Shown piece after piece: positions 1 to 13,400 of a stretch of DNA of 64,000 nt. The stretch is taken from the NCBI GenBank assembly GCA_963921195.1, contig OY992536.1:321301038-321365037 (forward strand), read 5' to 3'. The notes under the pieces are model-generated. The model did no database searches, was not told the origin of the DNA, and worked only from the letters and a program-made list of their open reading frames with translations. A program made the translations under genes and the position numbers. Within the stretch, counting starts at the first letter, position 1. Each line of letters opens with the position of its first letter. Source of the DNA: Pegoplata infirma. Its lineage: Eukaryota > Arthropoda > Insecta > Diptera > Anthomyiidae.

Positions 1-2937
1 GTCACAGAGCGAATTCGATGTTATTGTTTTGGTGGAAACATGGCTGAACAGTGATTTCAGTGATGGTGAATTTTTCGATACAAAATTGTATAATATTTTT
101 CGTAAAGACCGAAATGCTCTTACTACAGGCTGTGCAAAAGGTGGTGGTGTTTTAGTTGCAGTTAAATCGCAATACAAATCTACATTAGGTCCTATAGTTA
201 ATCCCGGTGGCTTGATGGATCAGCTGATAGTATCTATTGCTGGCTTTGATATGTTATTGTATGTATGTGTGTCATATATTCCTCCGGGCAGTTCGGATGA
301 TCTTTATGATGCACATGTTTCAAATATTCTGTCGTTATACTCAAATACTGTGGTGAACTCTCATTTTTGTGTTTTGGGTGATTTCAACTTGAAAGATGTA
401 AATTGGTCGCGTTTTTCTGAAAATGATGTTTTGTTACCTTGTAATGTGAATAAAACTCATGAAATTAATGTTGTTGATAGTTTACTAAGTTTAAACTTGA
501 TTCAAATTAATTCCATCGCTAATCAATTAAATCGCTTTTTAGATCTCATTTTTGTGTCATTCGATTGTGAATTTTTATTATATGAGAGTTTACTGCAGAT
601 ATCCCCGCCTAATACTCATCATTTGCCTTTGGCAATTGAAATAAAATCGTATAACTTTTTTAAATTATCTAAATGTTTAAATTCAACAAATTTTAATTTC
701 AACTTATGTAATTTTGATGTGCTAAACTCTGTTTTAAGTAGAGTTGATTGGCTAAATTTATTTAATGGCGGATCAACATCAGCCTGTTATAATGAGTTCT
801 TAAATACTGTTTTGTCTATTTGTAGAGAAAATATACCGTATAAACGAACTAAGCCGTATAAGCTTCCTTGGTATACTAATGGTCTTAAGAAATTAAAAAA
901 TCTTAGGAATAAATTTCATAAACGTTTTCTTGAAACGGGTAGCTCTGAAAATGAAGCTAAATTTGTTCAGTATCAGCGCGAATTTAATTTTTTGAATAAA
1001 TTTCTTTATAAACAATATCTGATTGAAAAAGAAGAGGAAATTAAAAGCAATCCTAAGTCGTTTTGGTCATTTATGAAATCTAAAAGGCAAGTTTCGGATA
1101 TCCCATCTACCGTAAAATATGGTGATCAGATTTCAAAGTCATGTTGTGAATCCGTCAATATGTTTGCTAACTTTTTTAAATCTAATTTTGAACAATCGAC
1201 AAGTAGGATTTCGTATTTTTCAAATTCGGTAACCATGCTTGACATTGGTACATTTATATTTTCTGAAGATGAAGTTTTAAATGGGATAATGCAAATCAAT
1301 AATGGTTTTAGGTCAGATGGTGATGGTCTATGTGCACATTTATTAAAAAAATGTGCATTTTCTATTACTATGCCACTCACGTTTATCTTTAATATGTCAA
1401 TTAGAGAGGGTGTGTTTATTGATCAGTGGAAGGCTGCAATAATTACACCAGTTTTTAAGGATGGAAGACGGGAAGATGTAACTTGTTACAGACCGATCTC
1501 CAAGCTTACTTGTGTGTCTAAAGTGTTTGAGCACATAATTTATAAGCGCTTGTTTTTTATCACAAAGCGGTTGATTACCCCTAATCAACATGGATTTTTT
1601 TCAGGTAGGTCTACTACATCTAATTTAACAGTTTTTACTGAATACTGTATAGCTGCCTTTGAAAAAGGTAGTCAGGTCGAGGCAATCTATACAGATTTTT
1701 CAAAGGCATTTGACAAAGTGTCTCACAGCATTCTTTTTAAGAAATTACAGCTTATGGGTTTTCATTCTAATTTTTTAAAATGGTTGAAATCATACTTTTC
1801 AGGACGAGTGTGTAGGGTAGTTGTTGAAGGATTTCAATCCTTGCCCTATCTGCAAACATCGGGGGTACCTCAGGGTAGCATCTTGGGACCGCTCTTTTTT
1901 AATTTATTCATAAATGATATATCTTCATGTTTTTCCAAATCAAAGTTTCTTTTGTACGCAGACGATCTGAAAATATTTTTTAAAGTTGAATCATTGCGAG
2001 ACATATTTGATCTACAAATTGATCTAGATAATTTGCATAGGTGGTGTGCTGAAAATAACCTTCATTTTAATTTTTCCAAATGTTTGCATATATCTTATTT
2101 CAGATCTAAAAATCCAATTCAGTATATTTTTAAAATTGGCAATAATAATTTGAAAACCGTAAGATCTACTCTGGACCTCGGTGTTGTTTTTGACTCTTCT
2201 TTATCATTTGTACAGCATATTGATTATATAATTCCTAAGGCATATAAAGTGCTTGGCTTCATAAAAAGAAATTGTACAGAATTTTCGGATCCAAATACAC
2301 TTAAATTATTATACACATCCCTAGTTAGATCGAAGTTAGAGTATGCTGCTGTTGTTTGGGCTCCTCATAGTGAGAATCATGTTTCTCGTATTGAAAGAGT
2401 TCAAAAAAAATTTTTGAAGTTTGTTCTTTCATTTGTAAGGTTGGTTAATCCTTTGCCTACATATGAGTTGCGATGTTCATGGTTAGGAATTCAGACTTTG
2501 GAATTGCGTAGGCAAATTCAGTCTTTTTTATTTGTTTTTGATTTAATCAATGGAATTATTGACTGCCCTGATCTGCTTGCATTAATTCCATTTTTTGTTC
2601 CACCTAGAAGGCTTAGGTTTAATTTAATTTTTAATGTTCCTTATCACCATACTAATTATGGTCTTAATAGTACGCTTACTCGTGCGTTTATACATCTTAA
2701 TGCCATTAGTACCAATCAACAACGAAATTTTGTTAATCCGCAGATAATAGAGTTTTGTACATCAAAATATTGCTTTAAAAATTTGTTATGTAAAATATTG
2801 GAATAGTTTAAATAACATTTTCAAAAACATTGTTTATCTTATACTTATACTTAATCGTAGTCTGTAAGGAATTTGTATTTCCATTGACTTAATAAATGAA
2901 ATAATAATAATAAAAAAAAAAGAAATAATAATAATAA
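1..2937 (+). mobile_element. Jockey-superfamily LINE, 3' part with AATAAT-rich tail
   Basis: This is the body of the element encoding the ORF above. About 130 bp of 3' untranslated sequence follows the stop. It contains AATAAA at about 2889 and ends in an AATAAT/poly-A tract (about 2898-2937), the usual simple-repeat tail of such elements. The 5' end and therefore the target duplication are not visible. Confidence 0.88.
2..2806 (+). CDS. Non-LTR retrotransposon ORF2 (endonuclease + reverse transcriptase), 5' end outside window
   Basis: This frame is open from the left edge to a stop at 2806 and encodes the enzyme that nicks target DNA and copies the element's RNA there. The N-terminal part is an apurinic-like endonuclease: ETWLNSDF near the start, a GDFN motif about residue 116 (counting from position 29) and the HHLPL end motif about 197. 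The first residues of this domain lie outside the window. The reverse transcriptase follows, with YTDFSKAFDKVSH about residue 554, SGVPQGSILGP about 619 and the catalytic YADD at 643-646. A C-terminal region with LVRSKLEYAAVVW is typical of the Jockey/CR1 superfamily. I see no frameshift or internal stop, so the copy looks young. No RNase H domain is evident. The exact clade cannot be fixed by eye. Confidence 0.95.
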   Translation, partial: SQSEFDVIVLVETWLNSDFSDGEFFDTKLYNIFRKDRNALTTGCAKGGGVLVAVKSQYKSTLGPIVNPGGLMDQLIVSIAGFDMLLYVCVSYIPPGSSDDLYDAHVSNILSLYSNTVVNSHFCVLGDFNLKDVNWSRFSENDVLLPCNVNKTHEINVVDSLLSLNLIQINSIANQLNRFLDLIFVSFDCEFLLYESLLQISPPNTHHLPLAIEIKSYNFFKLSKCLNSTNFNFNLCNFDVLNSVLSRVDWLNLFNGGSTSACYNEFLNTVLSICRENIPYKRTKPYKLPWYTNGLKKLKNLRNKFHKRFLETGSSENEAKFVQYQREFNFLNKFLYKQYLIEKEEEIKSNPKSFWSFMKSKRQVSDIPSTVKYGDQISKSCCESVNMFANFFKSNFEQSTSRISYFSNSVTMLDIGTFIFSEDEVLNGIMQINNGFRSDGDGLCAHLLKKCAFSITMPLTFIFNMSIREGVFIDQWKAAIITPVFKDGRREDVTCYRPISKLTCVSKVFEHIIYKRLFFITKRLITPNQHGFFSGRSTTSNLTVFTEYCIAAFEKGSQVEAIYTDFSKAFDKVSHSILFKKLQLMGFHSNFLKWLKSYFSGRVCRVVVEGFQSLPYLQTSGVPQGSILGPLFFNLFINDISSCFSKSKFLLYADDLKIFFKVESLRDIFDLQIDLDNLHRWCAENNLHFNFSKCLHISYFRSKNPIQYIFKIGNNNLKTVRSTLDLGVVFDSSLSFVQHIDYIIPKAYKVLGFIKRNCTEFSDPNTLKLLYTSLVRSKLEYAAVVWAPHSENHVSRIERVQKKFLKFVLSFVRLVNPLPTYELRCSWLGIQTLELRRQIQSFLFVFDLINGIIDCPDLLALIPFFVPPRRLRFNLIFNVPYHHTNYGLNSTLTRAFIHLNAISTNQQRNFVNPQIIEFCTSKYCFKNLLCKILE

Positions 2938-3826
2938 AAAATTTTAGTATTGATTACCAATTCCTGCACTAGATCCTTTTGGACTAAAACATTAATTCTT
3001 AGTTAAATTTTTAGTATTGAATGCGCAGGTTTTTTTTTATTGTAGCAATTAGCAATTAGCTCCAGGACTGCGTAATCGCCAAAGGAAAAAATTTTTCACC
3101 ATGAAAAAAAGTGGGAAGAGTAGGGGTTAGAGGTCAAATTTTTTGTTTCATAACTATTATTTGGTAACAGACAATGAAAAAAAATCAAAACCTCTTCGGC
3201 AGAAAATGTATGGGCGTCAACGGGTTAATGGAAATGAAATTTGATTCGAAAGGGTTTTCACACACTTATTTTAGGCAAAAAAAAAAATTTTAACAAAAAA
3301 TTTTTTTCGCCGATAATTTTATTTCACCAAACATTTTTTACCCAAAACTCTGTTTTTAGCATTTTTTTTTTTTTTCTTTCAACAATTTTTTTTTAATTTT
3401 TTCACAAATATGTTTTTTCACCATATTTTTTTTTTAAATTATGCATGCGTATGATTAATATGAAATTTCAATATCACTCATACGTCTTATTGTTAGTACA
3501 TCCCGTCATAGGAAAATTATTCCAACAACGTAAAGTTTTTCTTAAATATGGCCCAATTCATATAAAATTTGAACTAACTAGTTAAATTTATGTATTTGAA
3601 TGAATGTTATTCTAATCTAAATGGAAATAGAACAAATATTTTGCATACATTTAATATTTTTCAGCCAATTCTCGTTTGCTAACAAAATATTCATTCTAAT
3701 TTAGTATAATGTTCTGTATTGTGCAATTTTCTTTTAAAACTTGCATCTAAAATGAGATGATAATTGTCAAAACTTTTGTTTAAGTATGAAATGATTGTTT
3801 TTTGTTTTATGGTTCTGTTTTTGTTT
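2938..3826. repeat. AT-rich spacer with a dispersed-repeat fragment at its left end
   Basis: Positions 2941-3035 are an inverted relative of the sequence at 34690-34802, sharing CCTTTTGGACTAAAA and TTTTTAGTATTGAAT. The remainder is homopolymer-rich non-coding sequence, probably the 3' flank and untranslated region of gene 1. An ATTAAA on the minus strand (3650-3655) could be its poly(A) signal, but the support is weak. Confidence 0.5.
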
Positions 3827-4411
3827 CTAACGTATATGCAATGTGAATTTTTTCAAGCAACATGTTGTTGTGCTATTTGTGTTGCTGTTGTTGTTGTTAT
3901 TGTATTTATTGTTGTTGCTGTTGTTACTATGCATGTTCATGTTCATGTTCATATTCATGTTCAATTTAGATGCGTACCTATCATTTGATGCTGTACGTTT
4001 TGTTACATCTGTAGTGGATAAACTAATGGGACGTTCATAAGCACGTCTCCGTGCCAACAAGGGAACCAATTCAACACCATTACCATTTGTAGCCATATTA
4101 TTGCCTCTTATGTGGCAAGTGGCAGCAGCGGCACTATTATCCGTTGTAGTATCAACATTTTTGTTATTGTGACGCAATAGACGTGGACATATTTTTGATT
4201 TTTGTTCATTCATCGTTTTGTTTATTTGTTGTTTTTGTACAGATTTAAGAGGGCTGGAATTTGTTAACATGGCAGGACAATTACAGGTGCACATATCACA
4301 ACATCTTGTTGGTTTACGGGAAGCACGAGATTTACGAAATGTTGGTTTCTCAGCAGGTGTGGCAGGATTATCTTGATCTAAGTCTTTAAGCATTTCTTTG
4401 TTGGTCCAACC
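3827..4411 (-). CDS. Gene 1 last exon (Cys cluster and Asn/Met-rich tail)
   Basis: 195 codons including the stop follow a CTTCCCACAG acceptor, phase 0. The exon starts GWTNKEMLKDLDQDNP, then has a cysteine cluster (CCDMCTCNC) that could bind metal or be lipid-modified, though neither can be shown here. It ends in Asn/Met and Asn-rich low-complexity sequence encoded by CATGTT and TTG/TTA triplet microsatellites. Such repeats vary in length between individuals. Confidence 0.82.
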   Translation of the reverse strand, partial: GWTNKEMLKDLDQDNPATPAEKPTFRKSRASRKPTRCCDMCTCNCPAMLTNSSPLKSVQKQQINKTMNEQKSKICPRLLRHNNKNVDTTTDNSAAAATCHIRGNNMATNGNGVELVPLLARRRAYERPISLSTTDVTKRTASNDRYASKLNMNMNMNMNMHSNNSNNNKYNNNNNSNTNSTTTCCLKKFTLHIR

Positions 4412-7400
4412 CTGTGGGAAGAGACACATAAAAAAATATTATGAACATCAAAAAATAAACACGTTTTGAATAATTTTATTATCATTAATTAAGTATACGG
4501 TGCGTATTATAAATATATCACGTATACGCACCGTATTATAAAATGAAAAATAATTATAAAATTAACTTATTGCTAGTCAATCTAGTTTCTTGGAACATAT
4601 ATCTATTCGATGATTTTTACTCGATATACTCTTGATATATTTTCTCTATAAAAAGTTACAGATTTTTTTTATAAATTTTTGCTTTACAAAAAGTTTTTGT
4701 GTAAAAAAAAACCCAACTTCTAAAAAAAATTCTTCAGAAAAATAAATTTTTGAGATATTTCCTAAAGATAATGATCAGATTCTGAGATATTTTGCCTACA
4801 GGAAATGAGTTTCAATTTCTGACACAGCCTCTGCAATATTTTGCCCTCCAGAAAAAACTAACATTCTGAGATATTTTGCCTTAAGATAAAGAGATTCAGT
4901 TTCTGACACTGTTTTTCTATAGAAAAAGTTTTAGATTCTGAGACATTTTTCCAATTGGAAAAGATTAAGATTCTGAAACATTTTTCACATAGAAAAAGAC
5001 TCAGATTAGTAGACATTTTGGTAAACAAAAAGTTTTAGTTTCTGAAACATTTTTCCTACAGAAAAAGTTTTAGACTCTTATTGTTAGACATTTGACCGAT
5101 TAAAAAGTCTGAGACTCTGGGACATTTTTCTCATACAAAAAATCTGAATTTGATATAAAAAGGCTGGTATAGAAAACCCTCTGAAGCTGAAGACCTAAAG
5201 TTTGGAATAAGGTTCGCCTTCCTAAAAATTTTTTGAAAATTCCGTTTTAAGGGTTAAAAATGTACTTTTGTACTTTATCTATTTTCTGAAATAATAGCCA
5301 TAAAAGTGCGGAAAAAAAATTCTGTAAAAAGTATTTTTTAAAAAGTTTGGATTTCCAGAAATATTGCTCATAAAATTTGAAGTTCTGTTTCATAGACCGT
5401 GAAAAATAAGTTTTTGATAAATCTGATCGTAACAGGGTAAAATGGGGTTAAATAATGTGCATTGGTGTATTTTCTTTCTCCTGATATAATGGTCATAAAA
5501 AAATTAAATTTGAAATGTAGAACTCTCCAGCATAAAAAATCAAAAAATTTACAGTTTGAAAATTCTGATTTTAGTGGAGTAAAATTGGTTAAAAAATTAA
5601 GCATTGGTACTTTTTCTATTTCCCAAAATAATGGTTCTAGAAACTTCAAATTTTTAATGTATCTAAACTTTCAAAAAAATACTTTTAAGATTGTTTGAAT
5701 CCTAAAATAGTTAAAAAAATTTACTTCAATGAATATCCCCTGAAATAGTTTTCATAAAAACTTGAATTTTTAAATGCTGGATCCTCCATAAAAAAAAAAA
5801 TCAAAATGTACCTTTCTGGCAAAAGTGCTTTTTAGAAAGTTTCGATTTTAAGAGGGTAAAAAGTTTACTTTTTTACTTTTTGATCTCTCGCAATTTTATA
5901 TTTGGAATGCAGGATCCTCCAGCAAAAAAAAAAAAAACATTCCGAAAACCAGACCAGAATAAAAAATTGTATATTGATACTTTTTCTAACTCTTAAAATA
6001 GTGGTTCTAGAAACTTTAAATTTGAATGTTGGATCATCCTGCAAAAGAATTATTATGAAAAGAAGTACTTGTTAGTAAGTGTTGATTCCGACAGGGCAAA
6101 AAAGTGTACTTTGGTACTTTTTTGATTTCCTTAAACAGTGGTCCTAAAACTTTGCAAATTTTAAATCTAGGATCTTTCACGTGAAAAAAATAACCAATTA
6201 TGGGTTGCCCGCTTTAAAATGAGCTAAAAGGGAAATTTCATTATAACAAGGGGAAACGGAGTAAAACAGTGCTCTTTTGGCAATTTTTCTCTTTCCTGAG
6301 ATAGTAGCCATAAAACTTGAAATTTAAAACATACAATCCTTCAGCGAAAAAAAAATCGGAAAAAGTTACCTTATGAAACTTCCAATTTCAGTGAGTTAAC
6401 AAATTGTCAAAAAGTAAAAAAAACTTGGTAAACTTTTTATCTTCTGATATATTGGTTCTAGAAACTTTAAAATTGACTGTAGGAAAAAAAATCTGACAAA
6501 AGTACTTTTTAAAAAGCCTCGATTTTTATTCGGCGAAAAAGTGTACTAACTTTGGTATTTTTTTCGAGAAATATTGCTCATATTTGATACATATTTGGAA
6601 AGCTGGTTCTTCCAGCAAAAAATATATTTAAGGAGATTTTGATTCTCAGAGGGAAAAACAATCACTTCGGTACTTTTTCGATCTCCTAAAAAAAGTGGTA
6701 CTAAAAACTTGAAATTTAAAAATGTGTACTTTTTGATAACATTTAAAATAATGACCCCATAATCTCAAATATTGAAATATAAAATCCTAAAGCAAAATTA
6801 ACATCTAAGAGAAGGTGAAAACAAATAGAAAAGTTAAATTCGACTTGGCCGAATCAATGAATACCCTCCACAATGCCCTTTTTAAGTGATATAAATTATC
6901 TAACATGAAAAAAATAACATTTTTGATCAGAAATATTTTATTTTGTGTAAAAAAACGTTTTTTTTAGCAATTTAAAAAAAAAAAATAATAATTTACTAAT
7001 TTTTTTGAGTGTAAAATTTTTTTCGAGTTTACTTTTTTTTTGTTTTGGTATAAAAATATTTTTGAGTGACAAAAATACGTTGCAACATATTTTTGTGACT
7101 TACCAATGTTTTTAAAACAGGTTTAACGGGTTTTCAACACATGAATTTAAGGTGAAGCTAATCTGAAATTCACGGTTTTACTAATAACTTTTGAACTACT
7201 GGACCGATTTGGCTGAAATTCAATACGAACTAGGCTAGAGTAATAAATATAAATGCCCAGCTTCAGCATCCCTATAAGCGCCTTTCAAAAGTTATAGTGT
7301 TTTTTATCTCGTAAATTCACGAAAAACTCTTGCCGAAATTCAGTCTTTTGCTCATAACTTTTGAACCACTGGACTGATTTTGCTGGATTGCAATACCAAT

Positions 7401-10400
7401 CTGACCATGTAAATGCCCAACATATATGCCAAACAGGAGCCTCCGTAAAGTCTTTCAAAAGATAGCGTGTTTTCAACAGACAGACAGACAGCCGGACAGA
7501 CGGACATTGCTAGATCGTCTTACAATCGATCGAGGATCATGAATATATTATATATACTTAATGCGGCCCTAGACCAATATTTCGAGGTGTTATAAACGGA
7601 ATGACAAACTTATATATACCCTCTATCACTAGAGTGGAGGGTATAAAAATAAGTTGAAAAGGGTTAAAAAAATGGAATTAATTTGTGTTTTTTATATTTG
7701 TTGAGCTAAACCAAATAAATTTTTTTATTTCTTTGACTCATGTTATACCGAAAAAAATAAACCTCACATGAAACAGAAATTAACTGAAAAAATTAGAGTG
7801 CTAAATTCGGCTGTGCCGAAACTTTAAATATCCTCCAACATATAAAAATATACAAAAAAAATCCCTCCTCTATCGTGCAAAATAGTTTTTTGTACTAAAG
7901 CTAAAAAATTTTATCAATATTTAAATTACACAGCTCAACAAGAAAATGCGTATTGGATTCTGGTTAGTAATTTGGATAGTGTCTGCTGCGCTGCACTGTG
8001 GCCGAAATCACTGATCTAGCGGCGCTTAAGTCAAAATTAAAATATTAATATCGTTAAATGTTTTTGCACTGCATCGTTTACCTATACTTTACAGAAAAAA
8101 TTTACGTTCTTACTTTTGTTTTGCTTTCAATATTCGCACAGCTGTAAGCTGTCAAATATACATTTTCTGCAGCAAGTGTATTAAAGGAATTTGGGGCCTA
8201 ATTACTCAGTGAGTTTTTCTTGACACTTTTAAGTCAATTGTTTATACATTTTGAGCCAAAAAGTTTTAAATGAAAGTAAAAGGTATTTTTTAACTCAAAA
8301 ATAAATGTTTGTGGCCTGTGTGTATCTAGTTTATTATTAGTGCATTATAGAAGTTGACATTTGTGATATAAACTATAGTTTCATGGACTGCAACTTTTGA
8401 AATTCGATCGTATTCGGTCCAATTCCTGTTTTGTTTATTATTTTGGGTTATTTTTGTTGTGACGTTTCAGTATGGCGTGCTAGTTCGCGTAAGTTGTTCG
8501 GTTATATAGGGTCCATCTGCCTGTCCAAATAAACAGTATAAACGCTTTACAGACCACAATTTTCAACCGATTTGGCTAAAATTTGAAATTTAAGATTTTT
8601 TATCGAAAGAACAAAACCTATTAAATTTTTGACAAAATCGGTCCATGTTATCCCATAGCCCCCATGTTAATTTTCCCTTCCAGTTTTACTAAAAAGCCCT
8701 AACAATGGTATTTTTACAAATATCCTCTTGAAATTCGACTGGTAAATGTTTTTTGTAGCCATAAATAATCACTCTAAATTTTAACGGAATCGGAACATTT
8801 TAACTTCTAGTCCTCATACAGACCACCCTCCCGATATTCACATAAATTTCCCAAAATACATAAAAACATTGAAATAAATAAATATGGTTAAAAATTAAAT
8901 TCTTTATAAGTTTTATAATCACAAATATGCATTGGGTTTTATTATTTTACATTTCCGAATTAAGCGCCGCTAGATTGGATGTTTCGGCCACTGTGCGCTG
9001 ATTCCAAATCCGGAACCCAAATTTATCTATCACGTCAGGACTTTTAGTAATTCGCGGTTAAAGTGCAGAAAAAGGACATTTTTTAACCTTTTTAAAAGCT
9101 TATAAAATAAGATCCTGACATGCAAATGACTTGGTATCAAGCTCAATCGAAAGCCTGTAATTTTCTCTTAAAGATTAGATAAAATGTTTTAAATATGTAA
9201 TTTTCGAAAATAGTAAAAAAATCATTAGCAAAAAACCTTAAATTTTTTCAATATTTAGTTTATTTACACAGTGTTTTTTAACAAATTTCCATACAAATTC
9301 ACACGTAAATTTTAGATTTAAAGAACTTGTGGCTAATGATTTTTTTACCACTTTAGAAAATTAAATTCCAAGAAGATTTGATCTTGTCTGAAAGAGAAAA
9401 TTACACACTTTCGAATGATACCAAGTCATTTGCATGTCAGGATCTTATTTTATAGGCGTTCAAAAATGGTCCAAATGGGCATTTTTTGACACTTTAACCG
9501 CGATTTTCTCAAAATTGTGACGTGATAGAAAAATTTGGGTGACCATTTTGGAATCGGGGCACCAAACCCTATCCACTTTTTTTGGTTTCATCCAAAACGC
9601 AGCGACAAACCTCAGATTTTTGGAGCGGTGTTATTTTAAAATATCAACATACACAAATAGGGGCGGAGCGAAAAAAAAGAATTTTCCAATACCCTAGGTC
9701 CAAGTGCAGTTCTATAAACTTCTTAAAGCTTAAAAATGTTTTATTTGTTTAACAAAACTACAACATTTAAAAAATTTTTTTTTTTTCAGAGGTTGGTTTA
9801 TTCCTTCAAGGGGGTACTTTTTCCCCCAGGTCCAATTTTGCTGGCTTCTGGACTTAAACTGCCAATGATAATGAGACACATTCATGCCACACATCTGGGA
9901 TCTAGCTCCTTTATTTTGGCCTGCATCGTGACTTATATAAACGCACGGACATACGGACATTTTTTATTATTTACTTTATGGGGTTCCATATTTTGATGAC
10001 AAAGTACCCTGGAAAATTTTTTGGAACAGATTCCTTTTACAATAGATTCTTGAATATATTTTACGGTAATAACTAGTGCCTACGGTCAGTACCGTAGTAC
10101 CGGGAATACCGGTATTCCCGGTTCTCGGTATTACCGGGAAATGGAACCGGTTTCCCGGTTCTTAATTCATTCCCGGTATTCCCGGGAATACCGGTATTCC
10201 CGGTTCCGGTTCTGACGGTATTCCCGGGATTACCGGTATGTATATTTTGTAAAATTTTGTACAATTAAATTTTTTTCTTTGCTTTTACCAAAAAAAATAC
10301 AAAACATATGAAAAACACCATTTCCAATTTATTTTTTTTATTTAAGAAAAAATAGTTGCATGATTTTTAAAAAATTTTACAAACACAACTTAATTTTACT

Positions 10401-13400
10401 AAAATACTGATTAAATAGTGTAATTTAAATATTTTATGGTACAGTATTTTTTTGGTTTTTGAGAACCGGTACCAGGATCAGAAACGGGAATACCGGTATT
10501 CCCGGGAATATATCTAGAACCGGGAAACCGGTTCCAGAACCGGGAATACCGGTATTCCCGGGAATACCGAGAACCGGGAAATGGGGGGCACTAGTAATAA
10601 CAACAAAATTTTCAATGTAAAATATTTTTTCAAAAAAAGTACTTGCTCTAAAAAACGATTGCTTTCGAAACAATTTCAAACAAAAATCAATAATTCTGGA
10701 ATGTTAAGTAGAATCGGTAGCACGATAATATGATGAGTTCTGGAACCGATTATTTGAAACGGAAAATTTTGCCAAGTGAGTATACCCCCTGTAGTTGGAG
10801 GGTATATTAAGGATTCCGTTGGCTAGAATTCTGGAAATGGTGACTCTTATTCTGTTCTTAATATCTCCCAGCATTTAATAACAGCATTACCGGTGCACCG
10901 GGTGCTCATACTAATGACTAGGGTTGAGATTTCCATGCAAATGCATATTTTTTGTCAATAGTCTAAAAACGATATCGAGCAATTATCTTTCTGAATCAAG
11001 AAATTTGCGTTAAAATGGCATCGATTTGTTTTTGCATATTTTGGTGAAAATGCATATTTTTGTATTTCCAACTTTTAAGTGCATATTTTTGCATATTTTG
11101 GCATAAATTAGCAAAAACACAAATTAAAATTTATTTGTTTCAAAAACTTTTAAGATTTTAAAAATTTATTTTGAAAAAGAAAAAAAATTTGTTTTTATTT
11201 TATTTTTTTTTATAGATGTTCCTAATTTCTAAAAAAATCTTGCTTATATAAAGTTTTAAATGTTAATATTTAAACACGGCGCTACTTTTTGCTTTTGAAG
11301 AAGTTTTTCCTATGAAAACAGGATTTTTATTGCACACATTTTATTTTTTAGTGCATACTTTTAGGGTTTTTAGTGCATATTTTAACTTTTTTAGCGCATA
11401 TTTTAAGCGCATATTTTCGATTTTTTTAGTGCATTAAAATCTTATCCCTACTACTGACTCTATATATATTTTCTCACCAGAAAATTTTACATTTCCAACT
11501 TACCAATGATTTCATAAATAAACTTCCTACTGCCTTAGGACTGCGCCAAGGCTTGCCACCTGGCCCCTTCCTACCCCACGGATCTTTACACTATTTCAAA
11601 AAAAAAACAAAAAACACCAATAAAGTTTAAATTCTTTTAAGTATTATGTCACATCTCACCGGCTTTTCTAATTTTTCCAAAGTTTTCTTTGGTTTTGACA
11701 TAACTTTAGCTTCTACTTTTGTTGTGGTCTTATGTTCCATTAACGGACATTTGTCACTTTCGGTAACGACAATTTTTTCCAACATTGGTTTACCTTTGGT
11801 GGCAGCATTTGGTTTATAGCGTACTTCTATATCAACATGACCCTTATTGCGAAATGACATGGACGGATGATCTTTTAAGGTAATTTGCAAACTTTCAGCA
11901 TTTTTAGCAGTAGCATCACCAACACCCCCACCAACACCACCACCACCTCCACTAGTAGCTGCAGTGCCTATATCACGTTCACACACTGTTAAAGTGCTAC
12001 TGGCTTGTATGGGACGTGCATTATCGACACCTACTACATGCGGCATTGCATGATGAAGATGATGGGTGTGTGCGGTTACACGAGGCACGGAATGATGATG
12101 ATAATGAGGATGGTATGCCACTACGGGATCTAAGCAACGTTTGTGTTTAGCAAAATAATCAGTAAAACGACAAGGTTGTAATGATGTCAAACGATGTGTA
12201 GTAGTCTGGAATATTTATTAAAAAAAATATTTATAAATAATTAAATAAATGCATAATTAATAGATTTATTTGTCTGGAAAAATATTTACAATTGGTTTGG
12301 TTGAGTGAAGACCAACTGCTGTTATATCTTTTCGTCTGACATCAATGTTGGGGGCACCACCACCAGGTCTTCCCCAAGGGCAGTGTTTAACAAATAATTC
12401 ATAATACTAGAAAATAGAAAAAAAATTCAATATTCAATATAATTTTAATATCATTTTCACAAAATAAAAATTTATTGATTTCTTCATTCCTTTTTGTCTA
12501 TCATTTTAGTAGTAATATTTATTACTAAAAGTCTTTATTGGCCTAAGGCAAACACGTGCAGACACCAATTACACCTAAAACATTGATTTTTTAGACAATA
12601 AAAATTGGTGTTTTAGTTTTCCTCCCTATTTTTATTTTTGTATTTTTTTTTTTTTTTTCATTTTCACAATTGTTGCAAAAGTTTCTAATTTGAACATGAT
12701 TTTTGATTGGAATTTATAGGTTGTTGTTATAGTTGCAATACAATCATACACTTTCACAAACGCCCATATTTTTGTTTTTCAATACACGGAAGAAATGTTA
12801 CAAAAACTTTATTCTGACTTTGCCAAACTGGAACTCATAATACATATTACTACAGTCACGCAATTTGCCAAAAAAAAATATTTTTTTTATAAAAATTTTT
12901 AGTTCATCAATGTATTACTGTTCACATACATACATAAATATTAGAGTTCGTTTGGTGACTATGTCACTTCATTTGTTTATCGGATATCATCATTTTTTTA
13001 AAGGATTTAGGGGAGCTAAAAATAATGCCGGTATTTTTTTGGAAAAATTTTCACTCCTTGGGGTGGTTCAAAGCATCTGAAAACGCGGATTTTGAGCTGA
13101 TTTTTCTGCAGAGAAAAAACGGCTGAATATATTGCAAATCTGATTGCGCCAGTCGATTCTACACTAAAAATTAAAATAATACCAGTTTTTTGAACTCTTA
13201 AAAAAGTTCCAATAACCAACAGCAGGGGGCGGAAAAATCGATTTTTTTTAAAAAAAAATTAAATTATTTTTTTAGTCATGCACGATGAAGAGGCAGTTTT
13301 TGCTAAGAAATTTGGTACAAAAAGCACCTTTCTATCACAACCCATTAAAAAGTTATAAGGCTTCAAAGTTTTTTTTTCTAATGGCAAAATTATAAAACAC

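Noticed and set aside
10073..10264. Gly/Asn/Thr-rich frame (GNTGIPGNT)
   Set aside because: It is the CCGGTATTCCCGG palindrome series of a hAT MITE read in frame.
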